Positions 1 through 6,672 of a stretch of DNA of 8,518 nt are shown here, piece by piece (position 1 is the first letter of the stretch; every line of letters starts with the position of its first letter). This DNA comes from Bacteroidales bacterium (GTDB lineage: Bacteria > Bacteroidota > Bacteroidia > Bacteroidales > Muribaculaceae): positions 1 to 8,518 of the forward strand of contig CAAEIL010000289.1 in NCBI GenBank assembly GCA_900755985.1. The letters run 5' to 3'. Made by a program: the position numbers and the translations under genes. The notes below the pieces were generated by a model, which saw nothing but the letters and a program-made list of their open reading frames with translations, did no database searches and had not been told where the DNA came from.

Positions 1-491
1 CACCGGACACAGCAGCCATGGCAAAAGCGGCAGCCGACGTGCAAAAAGACTTCCCATACTTCGGATACGCATACTTCGACAGCGTAGAAGATGCCATTCC
101 GCCCGTCGGACTCACCTTCTACTCGTTCCGCATAATGGTATTTCTAGGCTCGTTCCTCTTGCTTGGATTCGTTGTCCTGCTATTTGTGATGTATAAGAAG
201 AAAAAAGCCCTCGGACGCCCCTGGCTGCACTGGTTAGGCATCATACTCATACCCGCAGCCTGGATTTGCAGCCAGTCGGGATGGATTGTCGCCGAAGTCG
301 GCCGACAGCCCTGGGTAATCCAGGACCTCATGTCAACACATATCGGCGTCAGCGCCATTTCTCCGGCTTCGGTCCGACTCACTTTCTGGATATTCGCCGT
401 ATTCTTTACGCTACTTCTTATCGCCGAAATTTCCATCATGATTTGGCAGATACGTCGCGCCTCAAAAACCGACATCGAAGCCGCTCAATAA
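1..491 (+). CDS. cydA: Cytochrome bd ubiquinol oxidase subunit I, C-terminal part (CydA, 5'-truncated by window edge)
   Basis: The open frame enters from the window's left edge (first full codon at 3), so the Met at 18 is internal and not the start. About 162 codons remain of a protein that is usually 440-530 residues. CydA is the haem-bearing subunit of the inner-membrane bd oxidase, which oxidises quinol and reduces O2 to water with high affinity. Visible hallmarks are the FYSFRIMV segment, whose Met should match the haem b558 ligand (Met393 in E. coli), and GWIVAEVGRQPW, which carries the conserved Trp, Glu and Arg of the GWxxxExGRQPW signature; the Glu corresponds to a haem b595 ligand. 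Three hydrophobic segments follow the usual C-terminal topology, and the protein ends in a basic cytoplasmic tail. cydB begins 27 bases downstream on the same strand, as in a normal cydAB operon. The Q-loop and N-terminal haem ligands lie outside the window. Confidence 0.95.
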   Translation, partial: PDTAAMAKAAADVQKDFPYFGYAYFDSVEDAIPPVGLTFYSFRIMVFLGSFLLLGFVVLLFVMYKKKKALGRPWLHWLGIILIPAAWICSQSGWIVAEVGRQPWVIQDLMSTHIGVSAISPASVRLTFWIFAVFFTLLLIAEISIMIWQIRRASKTDIEAAQ

Positions 492-518
492 GTTCAAACC
501 TCAGACAATTAAAATATT

Positions 519-1637
519 ATGGAACTTAGTCTTCTACAACAATACTGGTGGCTGCTCATCTCGGTCCTTGCCGCCATACTCGTTTTCATGCTTTTTGTCC
601 AGGGTGGCCAATCCATGCTTTTCAACGATATGTCGCCCGAATCACGACAGCTCATGGTCAGCTCGTTAGGTCACAAATGGGAGCTAACCTTCACTACACT
701 CGTTGTCTTCGGCGGCGCTTTCTTCGCCTCTTTCCCCTTGTTTTATTCGACAAGCTTCGGCGGTGCATACTGGCTGTGGATGCTCATTCTGCTCAGCTTC
801 GTCATACAGGCATTCAGCTATGAGTTCCGACTGCGTCAAGGCAACATATTCCGCCGTGCGACTTACGACACATTCCTCGTAATCAACGGTGTGCTGGGCT
901 GCATCCTGCTCGGTGTCGCCGTAGGCACTATGTTCTTCGGTGCCGAATTTGCCATCGACAAGCAAAGCCTGCTCAATCCTGCGGCTCCCGTCATCTCGAC
1001 ATGGGCTCCCACACATGGTCTTGAAGCCATTGCTTCGTGGCGTAACCTTCTGCTCGGATTCGCAATTTTCTTTTTGGCTCGCGCCCAGGCCGCACTATAT
1101 TTCATCAACAACATTGATGACGAAAGGGGCTTCGGCGTAACCAACCGCATACGCGTACTCACCAACGGCACCGTATTCGTACTTCTGTTCGTAGGTTTTC
1201 TCGTCGTACTTTTCCGCGCCGACGGTCTGCGTGCCTCTGCCGACGGAAGCTTCGTTGCGGTCAGCAACATCTACTGGCACAACCTCATAGAAATGTGGCC
1301 TCTGATTCCGGTGCTGCTCATAGGCGTTCTCATGGTCGTATACGCAATAGCCCGGGCCTCGTTCTCAACGACATGGCGCAGCGGAATCTGGTACTCAGGC
1401 ATCGGTACAATACTCGTAGTCATCGTTCTCTTCCTGCTAGCCGGCTACAATGACACCGCCTATTACCGCTCGCTCACCGACCCGGATTCATCGCTGACTA
1501 TCGCCAACTCTTCGTCCAGCGAATTTACGCTGCACACCATGTCTATCGTATCGCTCATCATCCCCGTAGTCTTAGCCTACATCTGGTACACATGGAGCAA
1601 GATGAACGCCAAGCCTATCACTCCCTCCGATATCTGA
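519..1637 (+). CDS. cydB: Cytochrome bd ubiquinol oxidase subunit II (CydB)
   Basis: Complete gene of 372 residues, normal for the family. CydB is the integral-membrane partner that stabilises CydA and its haems. About nine hydrophobic segments are visible, roughly at residues 10-28, 56-76, 82-101, 118-140, 176-196, 213-232, 256-279, 290-309 and 337-358. The N-terminus reads VQGGQS where proteobacterial CydB has the DGFDLG motif. From memory this is the usual Bacteroidales form, together with the conserved stretches TFGGAFFASFPLFYSTSF-like (here VVFGGAFFASFPLFYSTSF) and ALYFINNI. The ATG at 519 was chosen because the first hydrophobic helix begins right after it and it follows cydA by 27 bases. 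The spacer is A/T-rich with no Shine-Dalgarno sequence, as is common in Bacteroidota. No small cydX-like ORF follows; transcription appears to stop at the terminator near 1710-1743. Confidence 0.96.
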   Translation: MELSLLQQYWWLLISVLAAILVFMLFVQGGQSMLFNDMSPESRQLMVSSLGHKWELTFTTLVVFGGAFFASFPLFYSTSFGGAYWLWMLILLSFVIQAFSYEFRLRQGNIFRRATYDTFLVINGVLGCILLGVAVGTMFFGAEFAIDKQSLLNPAAPVISTWAPTHGLEAIASWRNLLLGFAIFFLARAQAALYFINNIDDERGFGVTNRIRVLTNGTVFVLLFVGFLVVLFRADGLRASADGSFVAVSNIYWHNLIEMWPLIPVLLIGVLMVVYAIARASFSTTWRSGIWYSGIGTILVVIVLFLLAGYNDTAYYRSLTDPDSSLTIANSSSSEFTLHTMSIVSLIIPVVLAYIWYTWSKMNAKPITPSDI

Positions 1638-1682
1638 AAGGTTAACGCCGTACAGCGAACACGCCACCTGAATCATTCCACG

Positions 1683-1700
1683 GACGTCAACAATGACGTC
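1683..1700 (+). repeat. Short perfect inverted repeat downstream of cydB
   Basis: The heptamer gacgtca at 1683-1689 is perfectly complementary to tgacgtc at 1694-1700 across a 4-base loop (acaa). It lies between the cydB stop and the stronger terminator hairpin. It could be a 3'-end-protecting stem in the cydAB mRNA or chance; no T-run follows it, so it is not itself a terminator. Confidence 0.45.
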
Positions 1701-1708
1701 ATAACGCT

Positions 1709-1743
1709 AAAAAGTGCCGGGACCACAAACCCCGGCACTTTTT
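1709..1743 (+). terminator. Intrinsic terminator of cydAB
   Basis: An 11-bp perfect stem (1711-1721 aaagtgccggg with 1731-1741 cccggcacttt) encloses a 9-base loop. The flanking A's and T's extend it by two pairs, and the stem runs into a T-rich tract. It sits about 70 bases after the cydB stop on the same strand. The A-tract on the left side also makes it usable for transcription from the right. Confidence 0.9.
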
Positions 1744-1842
1744 ATTGTCAGCCCCTCTTGCGGGGAGCGTACACAGTTCACCTCTTGCGGCCCGGAGTCA
1801 GGCGGCGACTACAGGTGCCTATCTTGCAACGCGGACTAACCA

Positions 1843-1870
1843 AAAGAGCCGACTTGACAGCCGGCTCTTT
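1843..1870 (-). terminator. Intrinsic terminator of the 711-residue secreted-protein gene
   Basis: A 9-bp perfect stem (aaagagccg at 1843-1851 with cggctcttt at 1862-1870) encloses a 10-base loop. Read on the minus strand it lies 23 bases after the stop codon at 1894, and the stem ends in a short run of four T's. The T-run is short, so termination may be partial. Confidence 0.75.
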
Positions 1871-1893
1871 CAGTATGAATACGATTATGGGGG

Positions 1894-4029
1894 TCAGAAG
1901 CGGACTTTTTTGCCGTCGACAATGTAGATATTGCCGCGAACCATTCGGCTGACGCGCCGGCCATATATATCGTAGATTTGTTTGTGAGCATTATCAGAGT
2001 CTACAATGATGTTTTCGACGCCGGTGGTGTTTTTGCCGTCATAGATATATATGGGGCGCTCGTAGTTGCTGAGGTCCATATATACGCCGTTGGTTGGGAT
2101 ATATTGGGTGTCGGCGGCACGTGTCGAAGCCGGATGCATGAAGCAAACATCACCGTAAGCATCGATGCTTAAGAGGCCGAGATTGTCGCTGAGTTCGGTA
2201 TGTCCCGGATGCAGGTTGCTCGACGATGGTTGAGCATTATTTACCTGATAAGCGCCACGCAGCAGGTTGCCTTCGACTTCGGCGGGATTGATGCGGCTGT
2301 CATTGGGGTCAAGGGGCAACAGACGGTTTATGGCTTCGGGGGCAGTACCGTTGGTCATATAGTCCTGAACATCCTGTGCAACGGGACATTTAAGAAGCAC
2401 CGGAGTACCGGCTGGAACGATGCCGCTGCTTATGCCTACAAGATTACCCAAGGGTGCCTTGTCAGGGGCATCTTTTATGGTAACCTCGCGTATTATATAG
2501 GCTTCGACACCGTCGAGGCACTGATAGGGGAACGAGGCATACATCGTGGTCCAGTAAGCGTTGCCGTAAGAAAATGAGGGGTCGGGACAAGCGCCAAACC
2601 AGTAGCGGTTAAGATTGGCCTCGTTGACGGGCTCAAAATATACGCGCATTTCGGCAGGCGCGTCATTCTGACGCGTAACCATACGCACAATGCCCTTGTT
2701 ATCGACAGGGCTACCGTTGTCTACATCGAATGTCAGCTCGCCGGACGCATCGTTGCAATAACGGATTTTTTGATAACCGGGGTCTGAAGTCCATTTGATT
2801 TTGAAATGATACTTGATAAGGCCGTCCTTGAAGAGGTCGTAAGTATTGACGCCCTGGCTGATGAAGCTGACATCGTCCAGGATACCGCGGTTGTTGGCAT
2901 AGCCGTCGCCATAATCGCTGGTTTTGCTGCCGGTTACGTAGATGACGGTTGCCGGGTCGCAGTAAGTATTGTTGTAACCGTGACCGTATTCGCCTGTACC
3001 TTCGGGACAAAGTTTCCAGTCGAGCGAGCCGCGCATATTTGCTGTTTTGGCTCCCGAGAGCAAGTTGGCAATCGTAGGCACTGTTTTCTGCCAGTTGCCG
3101 GTGACGGTCAAGGGCGCACCGAACGGCCCGCGAATACGGTAATAGCCGTTGCCGGTGATTTGTGTGGCTTCGAGTTCGAAGCGCGCCGTGAGAGTGACAT
3201 CTTTGGTAGCCGTATAATCGAAATTTTCGTTGTCGGCAACCTTGACATCGCCGTCAAACCATCCGGCAAATTTGATAGCTCGATTGGTCTCTCCGGTATT
3301 GACATAGTTGCCAGTTCGCATTGGCTGTGACAGCGCGGCGAGTTTTACGGGAACAGCGACCGGCGCACCTTCGGTACTGAGACTTGCCGAGCCAAAGCCC
3401 TGCGCGTTGACCGAGACGCTGACAAAACGGGCGGTCAGAGTATAGATATCATCGACATCTATCTGATAACTCAGTTGGTCCGAGACCTTGACATCGTCTT
3501 TGTACCATCCCGCAAATTTAGATACTTTGGTTGCAGTAGACGCCGAGGGTGTCGCTGTTACGGTAATCTTATCACCGGTGATGTTGGAAACACTGCTGAT
3601 TGTCGCCGAGCCTTCGCCCTGCGAAGCCACTGTTACAAAACGGGGTTCAAAACAAGCCACAAGTGTCTCGGTAGCAGGATTATTGCTGTCGGAGTTTTTT
3701 GACTTGATGGTTCTCTTTATATTACAGTCTGTCGATATGATATTTCCGTCTTTTTTCCAGGCTGTGAGTACATATCCATCCGAAGGACGGGCAAAAATAT
3801 AAAAATCAACATCACCGGAAATCAGTGACCAATTATTTTTGCTTCCGCTCGCCTCGCGTTCGGCTGCATATTCACCCGGATTGTTACTGTCTTGTGAGAC
3901 AGCGACAAGTCCGTAGTCGGATTTTTCTGATTTGACTATAACTTTAGCATAGAAAGTCTTTGCTGCCACAGTGCCAAAACACATGGAAAATGCGCACAGC
4001 AAAGCGAAATAACGTAGTGAATGTTTCAT
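1894..4029 (-). CDS. Secreted protein with three beta repeats of Listeria-Bacteroides (InlB-like) type and a T9SS-like C-terminal tail
   Basis: Complete, 711 residues, function unknown. Residues 1-23 form a signal peptide (basic MKHSLR, hydrophobic core, VAA before Lys24). Three repeats follow, at about 24-129, 130-204 and 205-284. Each starts with a V-x-V-type strand and a G-rich turn, passes through a (F/T)AGW(Y/F)KDDVKV-like core (AWKKDGNIIS, FAGWYKDDVKVSD, FAGWFDGDVKVAD) and ends in TLTARF or TLVACF. This matches the Listeria-Bacteroides/Flg_new repeat style. Residues 290-670 begin GNGYYRIRG and are not recognised; a part near 490-550 (ASFPYQCLDGVEAYII, then IVPAGTPVLLKC) resembles modules common in Prevotella and Muribaculaceae secreted proteins. 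The last about 30 residues (IYDIYGRRVSRMVRGNIYIVDGKKV) resemble a type IX secretion/Por sorting domain. The ATG at 4029 is chosen because it directly precedes the signal peptide. Surface or extracellular location is inferred; adhesion or glycan binding is possible but unproven. Confidence 0.88.
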   Translation of the reverse strand: MKHSLRYFALLCAFSMCFGTVAAKTFYAKVIVKSEKSDYGLVAVSQDSNNPGEYAAEREASGSKNNWSLISGDVDFYIFARPSDGYVLTAWKKDGNIISTDCNIKRTIKSKNSDSNNPATETLVACFEPRFVTVASQGEGSATISSVSNITGDKITVTATPSASTATKVSKFAGWYKDDVKVSDQLSYQIDVDDIYTLTARFVSVSVNAQGFGSASLSTEGAPVAVPVKLAALSQPMRTGNYVNTGETNRAIKFAGWFDGDVKVADNENFDYTATKDVTLTARFELEATQITGNGYYRIRGPFGAPLTVTGNWQKTVPTIANLLSGAKTANMRGSLDWKLCPEGTGEYGHGYNNTYCDPATVIYVTGSKTSDYGDGYANNRGILDDVSFISQGVNTYDLFKDGLIKYHFKIKWTSDPGYQKIRYCNDASGELTFDVDNGSPVDNKGIVRMVTRQNDAPAEMRVYFEPVNEANLNRYWFGACPDPSFSYGNAYWTTMYASFPYQCLDGVEAYIIREVTIKDAPDKAPLGNLVGISSGIVPAGTPVLLKCPVAQDVQDYMTNGTAPEAINRLLPLDPNDSRINPAEVEGNLLRGAYQVNNAQPSSSNLHPGHTELSDNLGLLSIDAYGDVCFMHPASTRAADTQYIPTNGVYMDLSNYERPIYIYDGKNTTGVENIIVDSDNAHKQIYDIYGRRVSRMVRGNIYIVDGKKVRF

Positions 4030-4055
4030 AATAATGATTGATTGCTCTATAAGAC

Positions 4056-4110
4056 GGTACCTGTAGACCTGTTTTCATCATAACCTATAACGCAAACACA
4101 TTATGGTACC
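4056..4110. repeat. Two GGTACC copies in the leader of the secreted-protein gene
   Basis: The hexamer ggtacc occurs at 4056-4061 and 4105-4110, each followed by t and then a T/G-rich hexamer containing a gac- or gtc-like trinucleotide. Both lie between the proposed -7 box and the start codon, so they would be in the mRNA leader. GGTACC is self-complementary, so the copies could pair or form an operator. The evidence is only the repeated hexamer. Confidence 0.3.
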
Positions 4111-4139
4111 TCTGTCTAAAATTATACCTTATGAGGCTG

Positions 4140-4147
4140 CAAAGTTA
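4140..4147 (-). promoter_or_regulatory. Probable Bacteroidota -7 box for the secreted-protein gene
   Basis: On the minus strand this octamer reads TAACTTTG, an exact match to the Bacteroidota -7 consensus TAnnTTTG. An A-rich stretch containing TTG lies 22 bases further upstream (around 4170-4172), a weak fit to the -33 element. Transcription would start about 100 bases before the ATG at 4029, giving a long leader. The motif is short, so chance is possible. Confidence 0.5.
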
Positions 4148-4242
4148 CTAATTTTAATTTAAATTATAGCAATTTTTGCTTTAACGGCCGAATTGGAAAA
4201 CTGCGGCTTAACTGCGACTTAATTACAGTCTTAATGTAAACG

Positions 4243-4272
4243 AAAATCCGTCCGGAATAGCGGACGGATTTT
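4243..4272 (-). terminator. Intrinsic terminator of the greA-HIT-lipoprotein unit
   Basis: A perfect 12-bp stem (aaaatccgtccg at 4243-4254 with cggacggatttt at 4261-4272) encloses a 6-base loop (gaatag). It begins 58 bases past the stop codon at 4330. A-runs and T-runs flank both sides, so it can act in either direction, but the only nearby gene ending here is on the minus strand. Confidence 0.88.
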
Positions 4273-4329
4273 TATAAATGGGATTTTAAAGCGTTGTATT
4301 TATGGATTTTACGCTAAAATCATGTTTTA

Positions 4330-5484
4330 TTATTGGACAAAGCGGGCAACTGTCTCGGGGAGCTTGGCGGGGTCGGCGATGCGATCGGAAACAATTTGGC
4401 CGGCCGCGTCAAGTATAAAGCTGACAGGGGCGGCGTAGGGATTGACATTGTAAGCAGCCGAGAGGCGGTCGCGATCGGAAGGAGTAGCCCATAACGAAAT
4501 CCAGGGCAGCTTGGCCGCCTGCGAACGCCAAGCCAGTTCGTCCGGGTCGAACGATATCTGGCAGATGGTTACACGGTCGCCGAATTGCGAACGTATCTTA
4601 TTGAGAGCCATCGTATTGGCAGGCGAATCTTTGTGCGTCAGACAAACAAAGTTAAGAACTACGGGACGGCCCGAGCTGAGAATTTTCTCGACATTGTAAG
4701 CCTTGCCTGCAGCATCGTAGAGCGAGAGGTCGACCTGAGGATGTCCGACAACGGCATCGGGTGAGACTTCCATTACCTTGCCGCGACCGAGGCGTTTGTT
4801 GACCTCTTTTTTGGCGGCGATGAATCCGGCTTCAAGGTCGGCGGTACGCGGGTCGTTGGGACGCATAGTCTTGAACTTAGTGGCCACGGCGCCGAGGAAT
4901 TTAATGTCTGTTGGGTCGAGGACATTATAAAACGGTATGAAATCCGGGCCGATGCGTTTGTTGATGACATAATAAGCCACGACACAAGTGGTGTCTTCGG
5001 TGATGATTTTGTTGAGGCGGTTGCGCAGGTTGCGGTTGGCTATTGTGCCTTCTACGCCGATGCTGTCAATCGAGCTATTGAGCATACGGTCGACCAAGGC
5101 GAAGTTTCTGGCTGCCTCTGTTCCGTCAAGCTTATATCCGGTGGCAAAGTTCTTGGCCTGAGCGCTGAGTTCGACTGTACCGTTGCCGGTGGCCGGGAAG
5201 TATATGTACTGCTGTCCGAAACGCAGACGGTAGATGCCACCGAGTGTATCGGGAGCAGCTGCGGTGTAGGCGAAATTTTCGTCCTGACCCAGACGAAGCG
5301 AGTCGATGGCGTACCAGTTGTTCATTGTGGCTGTCTCTATATAGAGAGTGGAGTCAGCGCCTCCGGCAATATGGCCTTTGACGGTCCAGCCGTCACCTTT
5401 CACTTTGTTGGAGCTGTCGCCCGCGCAGGAGAAAAAAATCAGCATGAGCAGAGCGCTCAGAAATGCAATAAGATGTTTTATCAT
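4330..5484 (-). CDS. DUF4369-type lipoprotein with a thioredoxin/TlpA-like domain lacking CxxC
   Basis: 384 residues from the ATG at 5484. The frame is open to an ATG at 5535, but that start would overlap the preceding HIT gene by 41 bases and put 17 polar residues before the signal peptide. From 5484 the protein begins MIKHLIAFLSALLMLIFFSC, a lipoprotein signal with lipid-anchor Cys at residue 20. Residues about 32-109 resemble the DUF4369 beta domain. A helical linker (about 115-240) follows, then a TlpA/AhpC-like thioredoxin fold (about 249-383). That fold keeps the VVLNF strand and the cis-Pro region (AAPVSFILDAAGQIV, Pro353). The position of WCxxC reads THKDS (283-287), so both catalytic Cys are missing; the nearest Cys is 281. 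The family usually does envelope thiol-disulfide exchange. This member may instead be structural or substrate-binding. It is the last gene of the greA unit, 10 bases after the HIT gene. Confidence 0.85.
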   Translation of the reverse strand: MIKHLIAFLSALLMLIFFSCAGDSSNKVKGDGWTVKGHIAGGADSTLYIETATMNNWYAIDSLRLGQDENFAYTAAAPDTLGGIYRLRFGQQYIYFPATGNGTVELSAQAKNFATGYKLDGTEAARNFALVDRMLNSSIDSIGVEGTIANRNLRNRLNKIITEDTTCVVAYYVINKRIGPDFIPFYNVLDPTDIKFLGAVATKFKTMRPNDPRTADLEAGFIAAKKEVNKRLGRGKVMEVSPDAVVGHPQVDLSLYDAAGKAYNVEKILSSGRPVVLNFVCLTHKDSPANTMALNKIRSQFGDRVTICQISFDPDELAWRSQAAKLPWISLWATPSDRDRLSAAYNVNPYAAPVSFILDAAGQIVSDRIADPAKLPETVARFVQ

Positions 5485-5494
5485 GTCGTATGGG

Positions 5495-5899
5495 TCAGGG
5501 CAGTTTGTTATATTCGTCGGCAATAGCGTCGGCAATGGCTTTCATCTCGGCATCGGGAAGCTGAAGTTTCTCCTTGTGGAAATCGACGTCGGCCTCCGAC
5601 TCGATGGGGATGAGATGTATGTGGGCGTGAGGCACTTCCATGCCGAGGACCACCACAGCAACGCGGCGGCAAGGCACGGCAGCTTTAAGCGCACGGGCCA
5701 CTTTGTGGGCAAAACTCCACAGCGAAGCGAAGTCAGGCTCGTCGATATCAAATATATAGTCAGTCTCATTCTTGGGAATAACAAGGGTGTGCCCCGGCTT
5801 CAGAGGATTGATGTCAAGAAATGCGAAGTTGTCCTTGTCCTCGGCGACACGGTAAGAAGGTATTTCGCCCGAGGCGATGCGAGAGAATATCGTTGCCAT
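5495..5899 (-). CDS. HIT family (histidine triad) protein
   Basis: Complete at 134 residues, the usual size of bacterial HIT/Hint-type proteins. These cytosolic enzymes bind nucleotides and hydrolyse phosphoramidate or adenylated substrates through a covalent His-NMP intermediate. The start MATIFSRIASGEIPSYRVAE matches the classic (I)FckIi.geips.kVyE opening. FLDINPLKPGHTLVIPK at about 27-43 forms the nucleotide-binding core. The triad VPHAHIHLIPI has His91, His93 and His95, the middle or last serving as catalytic His by family analogy. The usual GQ before the triad is replaced by GMEVPH. The ATG at 5899 lies 6 bases after the greA stop, so the two are almost certainly cotranscribed; the next gene starts 10 bases after its stop. 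The natural substrate in Bacteroidota is not known to me. Confidence 0.95.
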   Translation of the reverse strand: MATIFSRIASGEIPSYRVAEDKDNFAFLDINPLKPGHTLVIPKNETDYIFDIDEPDFASLWSFAHKVARALKAAVPCRRVAVVVLGMEVPHAHIHLIPIESEADVDFHKEKLQLPDAEMKAIADAIADEYNKLP

Positions 5900-5905
5900 A
5901 CTTTA

Positions 5906-6376
5906 TCAGAAGTTAATTTCAACAATTTCAAATTTCATAAGGCCTGAGGGAACGCGAATTTCGACTATGTCGCCGAGTTTGTGTCCGAGCAGACCCTGAG
6001 CGATGGGAGTCGACGAAGCAATTTTCTTCTCTTTAAGATTGGCCTCGGAGTCGGCGACGATGGTATATTCCATAGTCATTCCGTTGGCCACGTTTTTGAT
6101 TTTTACGCGGTTAAGTATTTGGACTTCATCGGTGTTGAGTTTAGAGTCGTCGATAATACGGGCATTAGCGACAAGGTCCTTTAGCTGCGAAATCTTCATT
6201 TCGAGCATGCCTTGAGCTTCTTTTGCGGCATCGTATTCCGAGTTTTCGGAGAGGTCGCCTTTGTCGCGGGCTTCGGCGATTGCACGTGATATTTCGGGTC
6301 GCTTAACTGATTCGAGATAAGCGATTTCTTCCATTTTTTTGCGGTACCCTTCCTGGGTCATGTAGGTGATAGCCAT
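5906..6376 (-). CDS. greA: Transcription elongation factor GreA
   Basis: Complete at 156 residues (E. coli GreA has 158). GreA enters the RNA polymerase secondary channel and stimulates cleavage of backtracked RNA, rescuing stalled elongation complexes. Residues 1-75 form the antiparallel coiled coil. Its tip carries the diagnostic GDLSENSEYDAAK segment with Asp41 and Glu44, the acidic pair that coordinates the catalytic Mg2+ in E. coli. Residues about 80-156 form the FKBP-like domain, with the conserved LLGHKLGDIVEIRVPSG. The opening MTQEGYRKKMEEIAYL matches the Gre start. The ATG at 6376 gives MAITYMTQEG; starting at the inner Met6 is possible but shorter than usual. It heads a tight unit with the HIT and DUF4369 genes. 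A 296-base region containing a hairpin precedes it. Confidence 0.97.
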   Translation of the reverse strand: MAITYMTQEGYRKKMEEIAYLESVKRPEISRAIAEARDKGDLSENSEYDAAKEAQGMLEMKISQLKDLVANARIIDDSKLNTDEVQILNRVKIKNVANGMTMEYTIVADSEANLKEKKIASSTPIAQGLLGHKLGDIVEIRVPSGLMKFEIVEINF

Positions 6377-6462
6377 GGGTGTGATATAAATTTAAGATGT
6401 TTATAATCAGATAAAAAAGTCAGAAATAATACAAAACCGATATACAAGTAAAAAATTAAGAA

Positions 6463-6489
6463 TCTCAGCCCGAAAAACTCGGGGCGAGA
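6463..6489 (-). promoter_or_regulatory. Terminator-like hairpin upstream of greA
   Basis: An interrupted inverted repeat: tctc (6463-6466) pairs with gaga (6486-6489), and cccga (6469-6473) pairs with tcggg (6479-6483) around a 5-base loop, with a 2-by-2 internal mismatch. Read on the minus strand the stem is followed by a T-rich run (about 6451-6462). It could end the DUF1846 transcript, whose stop is about 184 bases upstream, or act as an attenuator in a long greA leader. The sequence cannot separate these. Confidence 0.55.
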
Positions 6490-6520
6490 CCCTAAAACCA
6501 GATGTGTCTTATTTTCAAGA

Positions 6521-6528
6521 CAAAATTA
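6521..6528 (-). promoter_or_regulatory. Candidate -7 box for greA
   Basis: On the minus strand this reads TAATTTTG, matching TAnnTTTG. A second match, TAGTTTTG, lies at 6555-6562. Neither has a clear TTTG -33 element at the right distance. If either is used, the hairpin at 6463-6489 would fall in the greA leader (roughly 135-175 bases long). Confidence 0.35.
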
Positions 6529-6672
6529 GTGCTTTTTGCGCAAAAGAGGTCGAGCAAAACTATTAAATCATGTTAAAATAAGAACACAGTCGCCGAAGTG
6601 CCACAAAAAAACGGACGCATAACAACTCCTCTGACACCATATGAGGCAATGTGGAGCGACATCGGAAGCCAC

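Larger units (their letters stand above)
1638..1893. other. Convergent intergenic region between cydB and the secreted-protein gene
   Basis: This 256-base space separates two genes that point at each other. It holds the small inverted repeat, the cydAB terminator, a pair of 10-base direct repeats (cctcttgcgg at 1754-1763 and 1781-1790) and the terminator hairpin of the minus-strand gene. Short frames in it lack any coding character and are not called as genes. Confidence 0.7.
4030..4329. other. Intergenic region between lipoprotein gene and secreted-protein gene
   Basis: This 300-base, A/T-rich space between two same-strand (minus) genes contains the terminator of the upstream unit at 4243-4272. 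It also contains the candidate -7 box at 4140-4147 and the ggtacc pair in the downstream gene's leader. No convincing ORF or structured RNA family was recognised. Confidence 0.65.
6377..6672. other. Intergenic region between DUF1846 gene and greA
   Basis: This 296-base, A/T-rich space holds the hairpin at 6463-6489 and two candidate -7 boxes. The plus-strand frame beginning inside it at 6598 runs into the DUF1846 gene and has no independent support. I see no tRNA or known RNA family. Confidence 0.65.

Noticed and set aside
1638..1709. Possible cydX-like small subunit after cydB
   Set aside because: No short frame encoding a single hydrophobic helix is present before the terminator.
1745..1952. 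Two short overlapping plus-strand frames after the cydAB terminator
   Set aside because: They run through the terminator hairpin of the opposite gene and into its 3' end, with low-complexity, unfamiliar products.
2806..3330. Plus-strand frame of 174 codons inside the secreted-protein gene
   Set aside because: It is antisense to a protein with signal peptide and recognisable repeats; no family recognised.
5485..5535. Longer start at 5535 for the DUF4369 lipoprotein
   Set aside because: It overlaps the HIT gene by 41 bases and adds 17 polar residues before a clear lipoprotein signal peptide; the ATG at 5484 fits spacing and biology.
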